This document shows, piece by piece, positions 60,649 through 64,000 of a stretch of 64,000 nucleotides of DNA (position 1 is the first letter of the stretch; the number at the start of each line of letters is the position of its first letter). The stretch lies in contig NZ_LMEI01000009.1 of NCBI RefSeq assembly GCF_001426585.1, positions 658,247-722,246 on the forward strand, written 5' to 3'. The position numbers and the translations under genes were made by a program. The notes under the pieces are model-generated. The model had not been told where the DNA came from. It made no database searches and saw only the letters and a list, made by a program, of their open reading frames with translations. Source of the stretch: Streptomyces sp. Root431 (GTDB taxonomy: Bacteria > Actinomycetota > Actinomycetes > Streptomycetales > Streptomycetaceae).

Positions 60649-62630
60649 CGCTCCTCATCCCAGTCGTCGAACTCCGAGCTGTGCCGGCCGGGGCGCGCGG
60701 TCCCGGAGGACCGCCGCGACGGGTCGGTGCCCGTGCGGTCGTACGGATCGTCGCGGTCGAACCGGTCGTACGCGTCGTCCCCCTCGTACCGGTCCCGGTC
60801 GCCGTCCCGTGGGCCCCGCCCCGGCCCGCGCTCGCGGTCCGTGTCACCGTCGCCGTATCCGTACGCGTACCTGTCCCCGTCCCTGTGCCCGTCCCTGTGC
60901 CCGTCCCTGTGCCCGTCCCTGTGCCTGCTCCGGTCCCGGTCCCGGTATTCCTCCCGCTCCCTTTCGCGCTCGCGCTCGCGTTCACGCTCCCGGTCGGATC
61001 CCGACTCGACGTGGGTCGGTTCGTAGACCCGCCGGTCGTGCGGGGCGTCGGCGCGCTCCTCGCGCTCGCCCCGCTCCGCGCGCTCCTCGCGCCCCCAACT
61101 GTCCCTGTTCGCCCGACTGTCCCGGCCGTCCCTGCTTCCCCGACTGTCCCGGCCGTCCCCGCTTCCCCGACTGTCCCGGCCGTCCCGGCCGTCCCCGTGC
61201 TCGTCGCCCCAGTCCGGCCGGACCGGCTCCGGAGTCCGCTCCTCCAGGGCGCGCCGCGGACGTGAACCCCCGGACCCACCCGCCGGGTTGAGTACGTGGT
61301 CGGTGATGCCGCCGACGACGTTGCTGGTCTGGGTCCGCAGGTACATCAGGACCTGGTACATCTGCTCGCCGATGTCGTGCCGTTCCAGGACCCCGGTGTC
61401 CAGGAGCCTGTTGAAGACGGCCAGGTAGTCCTCCTGGCCCTCGCGCCGCTCCCGCTGGAGCTGCATGCGCATGTCCCACTGCTTGTCCGGGTGCATCGCC
61501 ATGTGGTGGGCGATCTGGGCCAGGTCGCCGCGCAGGAAGAGGGCCTCCATCTCGGCGGCCCGTTCGGCGATCAGTGTCCGGTCGGCCGCGTCCTTGAGGC
61601 GCTCCGCCTCGGCCTCGCGCGCGTCGGCCTCCATGGTCACGCCGACCCGGTCCCGCCGGTAGACCTCGGCCTTCACCGAGTCGTCGAGGTCGATGAAGAC
61701 GTGGACCCGGGTCTTCAGTCCGATGTCCCTGCCGAGGATGAGGCGTCCGGAGCTCAGCTCCTCGTGCACCGCCTCGTCGACGCGCTGCGCCTCGGTGATG
61801 CGGAATCTCCGGGACAGCCGGCGCAGCCTGTCGAGCAGCTCGTCGTGCAGCAACTCGGCGACGTCCTCGACCTGTTCCTGGACGACGAGGTACGGATCGG
61901 TGACCATCCAATGGACCTTGGCGACGGCCTCGAAGAAGACGCCGTCCCCGGCTGCGGGCAACTGGAGCCGGAACTCCGTGAGGTTGCGGCCGAGCAGGAT
62001 CTCGAAGACGGTGTAAGGGGAGCCGAGCATCGGCTTGTTGACGTCCTCGACGCGATCGGGCCAGACCACGCGGTGGCCGCCGTTGCGGTAGAGGAGCACC
62101 GCGGCGACCCGGCCGCTCCGGTGCCGGTACGGGGGCGCGTACTCGCCGAGGAGCGGGCCGCGCGGCCGCCCGGAAGCCTCCGGGCTCCCCCGGTCCCGCG
62201 CCCGCCCGTCACCGCGCGCGTCCCGCGCCGCCCCCCGCGCCTCACCCCGTCGTCCGTCCCGCTCCCGGTCCTCCGGCACCCGCGCACCCTCCTGCCCCTG
62301 TTCCTGTTCGGGCCCGCGCTCCCGGTCGCGGTCCCCCTCGCGATCCCGGTCCCGGTCCTGCCCCTGATCCCTCTCCCGATCCCGGTCCCGCCCCTCGCCC
62401 GGCCCGCCGTACCGCTGCCGTTCCTCCCCCTCGTACCGCTGCCGCCGTTCCCTGTCCTCGCGCAGCTGCCGTTCCCTGTCGTCCCGCACGCGCCCGGGCA
62501 TGTCCTCGTACCGCTGCCGCGCCCGGCCGCCCGGCCCCGGCCCGTCCGAGCCCCGGCCGTCCGGCGCCCTCTCGTCCCACCGCGCCCGTCCGTCCGGCCG
62601 CGCGCCCCCGTTCTGCTCGGGCCCGGTCAT
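60645..62630 (-). CDS. SPFH/band-7-like protein with highly charged repeat arms
   Basis: A 661-residue protein. Residues 1-160 are an Arg/Asp/Glu/Gly-rich disordered arm. The central 165-400 segment has the pattern of an SPFH domain: FFEAVAKVHWMVTDPYLVV, an amphipathic helix (LLDRLRRLSRRFRITEAQ), LKTRVHVFIDLDD and a coiled region rich in Ala/Glu. The C-terminal 200 residues are again charged repeats, including (RE)n and four HRDG units. No membrane helix or hairpin is visible, so it would be peripheral, unlike stomatin. The ATG at 62630 overlaps the previous stop in ATGA. The SPFH call is by pattern and is moderate. Confidence 0.6.
   Translation of the reverse strand: MTGPEQNGGARPDGRARWDERAPDGRGSDGPGPGGRARQRYEDMPGRVRDDRERQLREDRERRQRYEGEERQRYGGPGEGRDRDRERDQGQDRDRDREGDRDRERGPEQEQGQEGARVPEDRERDGRRGEARGAARDARGDGRARDRGSPEASGRPRGPLLGEYAPPYRHRSGRVAAVLLYRNGGHRVVWPDRVEDVNKPMLGSPYTVFEILLGRNLTEFRLQLPAAGDGVFFEAVAKVHWMVTDPYLVVQEQVEDVAELLHDELLDRLRRLSRRFRITEAQRVDEAVHEELSSGRLILGRDIGLKTRVHVFIDLDDSVKAEVYRRDRVGVTMEADAREAEAERLKDAADRTLIAERAAEMEALFLRGDLAQIAHHMAMHPDKQWDMRMQLQRERREGQEDYLAVFNRLLDTGVLERHDIGEQMYQVLMYLRTQTSNVVGGITDHVLNPAGGSGGSRPRRALEERTPEPVRPDWGDEHGDGRDGRDSRGSGDGRDSRGSRDGRDSRANRDSWGREERAERGEREERADAPHDRRVYEPTHVESGSDREREREREREREREEYRDRDRSRHRDGHRDGHRDGHRDGDRYAYGYGDGDTDRERGPGRGPRDGDRDRYEGDDAYDRFDRDDPYDRTGTDPSRRSSGTARPGRHSSEFDDWDEER
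60880..61160. repeat. in-frame 12-bp and 24/27-bp repeats in the SPFH-like protein
   Basis: CCGTCCCTGTGC units (60885-60925) encode HRDG. Alternating CGCTCG/CTCCCG hexamers (about 60955-61000) encode Arg-Glu runs. Longer CTGTCCCGGCCGTCC units (61100-61190) encode GRDSR modules. Confidence 0.7.
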
Positions 62631-64000
62631 CGGTTCGCTCCTTCCGTCACGGCGTCCCACATGCGGCGCGCCGCGCCTCTGTCCAGGGGCCTGTCGCGGT
62701 CCCGGACCAGTTCGTTCAGCAGGCCCCGGAGACGGTCGCGGTCACGGCGTTCCACCGCGAGCAGCGGCAGGAAGCCGCAGACATGGCCGAGCGCCTCATC
62801 GTCCTTCGCGGCCCGCCGGAGCATGCTGCCGAGGGCCTCCAGGGCCACCTCGCCGGAGCGGGCCGTGGCAAGTGTGTGCCGCAGCAGCCGGGCGAGGTCG
62901 GGGGTGATGGCGGGCCGGGTGGCGAGCAGGGCGACGAGCAGCGGGCGGGCCGCGTGCGGTTCGAGCTCGGGCACGTCCCGCAGGCCCCACAGGTGGGTGG
63001 TCCGGGTGTTCAGCGCGCGGATGACGGCGAGATGGACCAGGTTGGCGAGGTTGAGCCGGCCGTCGTCGAGCCACTGGTCGAAGCGCCGCAGCACGGGCTC
63101 GGGCTCGCCGGAGGCGAGCAGCCGGGCCGCGCTGAAGGCCGCGGGTCCGAGCACGTCGCCGTCGGACGCCTCGTGGACCCTGACGACCCGGGCGAGCGCG
63201 TCGAGCGAGCCGGGCACGTCCCCGGCGGCGAGCACGTAACCATGGGCGAGCAGGGCGGTCCCGACGAGCCCCGAGTCCTCGGAGACCGCCCAGTCCTTGA
63301 GTACGGCGGCGACCGCCGGCCGGATGCGGGGGTCGCGGGCGGACTCGGCGAGCGCGGTCGCGGCGGCCAGGCGGGCCACTGGCGCGTCCGTCACGGCGAG
63401 GGGCGCGATCAGCTCGCGGAATCCGTGGATCCAGTCCCAGGAGCAGAGCACGCCCGCGGCGATGGAGGCCCGCACCCACACCTCGGCCCGCGGGTCGTCG
63501 CAGAGGGCGCGCAGCCAACGCGCCACCGGTCCGCGGACGTTGTGATAGCCGTGCCAGATCTCCCCGAGGACAGCTCCGGCCAGCGCCTCCCCCTGGAAGC
63601 GGACGGCCCGCATCGGCACCTTCGCGGGACCGAGGTCGAGTTCGCCCTCCTCCAGGACGGCGCGGGCCCGCATCGGCCGGTGCTCTGCGTGCGTACCGAA
63701 CAGCCTTCGCCCCGGCGCGTGTTCGGGGTCGAGGGTGACGGCGAGCTCCCAGGCGAGGAGCTCGGCGGCCTCGGCGGCGAGGCTGTAGGCGGAGCCGTCG
63801 AAGACGGCGACGGCGATACGGAACGCCCCGGCGTTCAGGACGGGGAGCGCCTCGGGCAGCGCGCCCGGGCGGTCGCCGCCCGCGAACCACTCGCGGGCCT
63901 GGGACGTCACGAAAGACGCGCAGTCCGCGAGCAGTTGATCGTCTGTCACTTCGCCGCGCCAGTGACGGGCGAGATGGTCGGCGAGCCGCGCGGCCTCGCG
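62627..64000 (-). CDS. HEAT/ARM-like alpha-helical repeat protein (5' end outside window)
   Basis: The reading frame stays open from the stop at 62627 to the window edge, so the gene is cut by the right boundary. At least 456 residues are visible. The GTG at 63949 is in frame but follows coding-like sequence (ARLADHLARHWRGE), so it is probably internal. The protein is mostly paired helices of about 35-40 residues with Ala/Leu/Arg patterns (for example PVARLAAATALAESARDPRI, AALLRHTLATAR-like), typical of HEAT scaffolds. No catalytic motif is visible. It overlaps the SPFH-like gene start and lies upstream of all others in the operon seen here. Confidence 0.62.
   Translation of the reverse strand, partial: REAARLADHLARHWRGEVTDDQLLADCASFVTSQAREWFAGGDRPGALPEALPVLNAGAFRIAVAVFDGSAYSLAAEAAELLAWELAVTLDPEHAPGRRLFGTHAEHRPMRARAVLEEGELDLGPAKVPMRAVRFQGEALAGAVLGEIWHGYHNVRGPVARWLRALCDDPRAEVWVRASIAAGVLCSWDWIHGFRELIAPLAVTDAPVARLAAATALAESARDPRIRPAVAAVLKDWAVSEDSGLVGTALLAHGYVLAAGDVPGSLDALARVVRVHEASDGDVLGPAAFSAARLLASGEPEPVLRRFDQWLDDGRLNLANLVHLAVIRALNTRTTHLWGLRDVPELEPHAARPLLVALLATRPAITPDLARLLRHTLATARSGEVALEALGSMLRRAAKDDEALGHVCGFLPLLAVERRDRDRLRGLLNELVRDRDRPLDRGAARRMWDAVTEGANR

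Overview
This window is high-GC actinobacterial chromosome, almost certainly Streptomyces. Nearly every codon ends in G or C, GTG starts are common, and genes sit in 4-base start/stop overlaps. The order DUF3000 - orphan response regulator - ribonuclease D - thiolase/FadB - dxs - xylose ABC genes - ROK regulator - NgcEFG-type ABC genes - aconitase - MurA-like gene matches my recollection of the conserved core of Streptomyces chromosomes. No rRNA, tRNA, CRISPR array, prophage or insertion sequence was recognised.

Region 1 (1-12.7 kb) is core metabolism. It holds DUF3000, an orphan LuxR-type regulator, ribonuclease D, an alpha/beta hydrolase, a fatty-acid beta-oxidation pair (thiolase and FadB), a lectin-like beta-propeller protein, an amino-acid permease and DXP synthase (dxs). 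Region 2 (12.9-21.5 kb) holds two sugar ABC importers on the minus strand, XylFGH-like and NgcEFG-like, with a ROK-family regulator between them. A DasR-like operator overlaps the predicted ngcE promoter.

Region 3 (21.8-31.8 kb) contains a secreted FG-GAP repeat protein, aconitase with two overlapping iron-box-like sites upstream, a maleylpyruvate-isomerase-like protein, a VOC protein, an XRE-MurA fusion protein, a metzincin-like protease without a signal peptide, and an MFS exporter. The XRE-MurA fusion has a palindrome at its own start that is shared with the region upstream of aconitase.

Region 4 (31.9-41.3 kb) looks like an aromatic-acyl-CoA catabolic regulon. It contains RidA, acyl-CoA dehydrogenase, an aminobenzoate/benzoate-CoA ligase, a PaaX-family repressor, a bifunctional 2-aminobenzoyl-CoA (or salicylyl-CoA) monooxygenase/reductase and an enoyl-CoA hydratase. 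The same TGAC-N4-GTCA palindrome lies in two of its promoters, and an 11-copy 24-bp minisatellite sits between the divergent genes. Region 5 (41.5-46 kb) has a regulatory HATPase, an amino-acid permease, catabolic ornithine carbamoyltransferase and arginine deiminase.

Region 6 (46.07 kb to the right edge) is the most unusual part. It is one leftward operon of at least eight genes with 4-base overlaps or very short gaps. In transcription order: a HEAT-like protein (cut by the window edge), an SPFH-like protein with charged arms, a small DUF5706/Pycsar-effector-like membrane protein, a secreted membrane-anchored vWA protein, a 1167-residue tubulin/FtsZ-superfamily protein, a four-helix membrane protein, a pseudokinase-zinc-GTPase fusion, and a tail-anchored protein. 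Seven of the eight carry in-frame low-complexity repeats. I infer a membrane-associated, GTP-driven assembly, possibly for membrane remodelling, stress or defence. Its function is not established from sequence.
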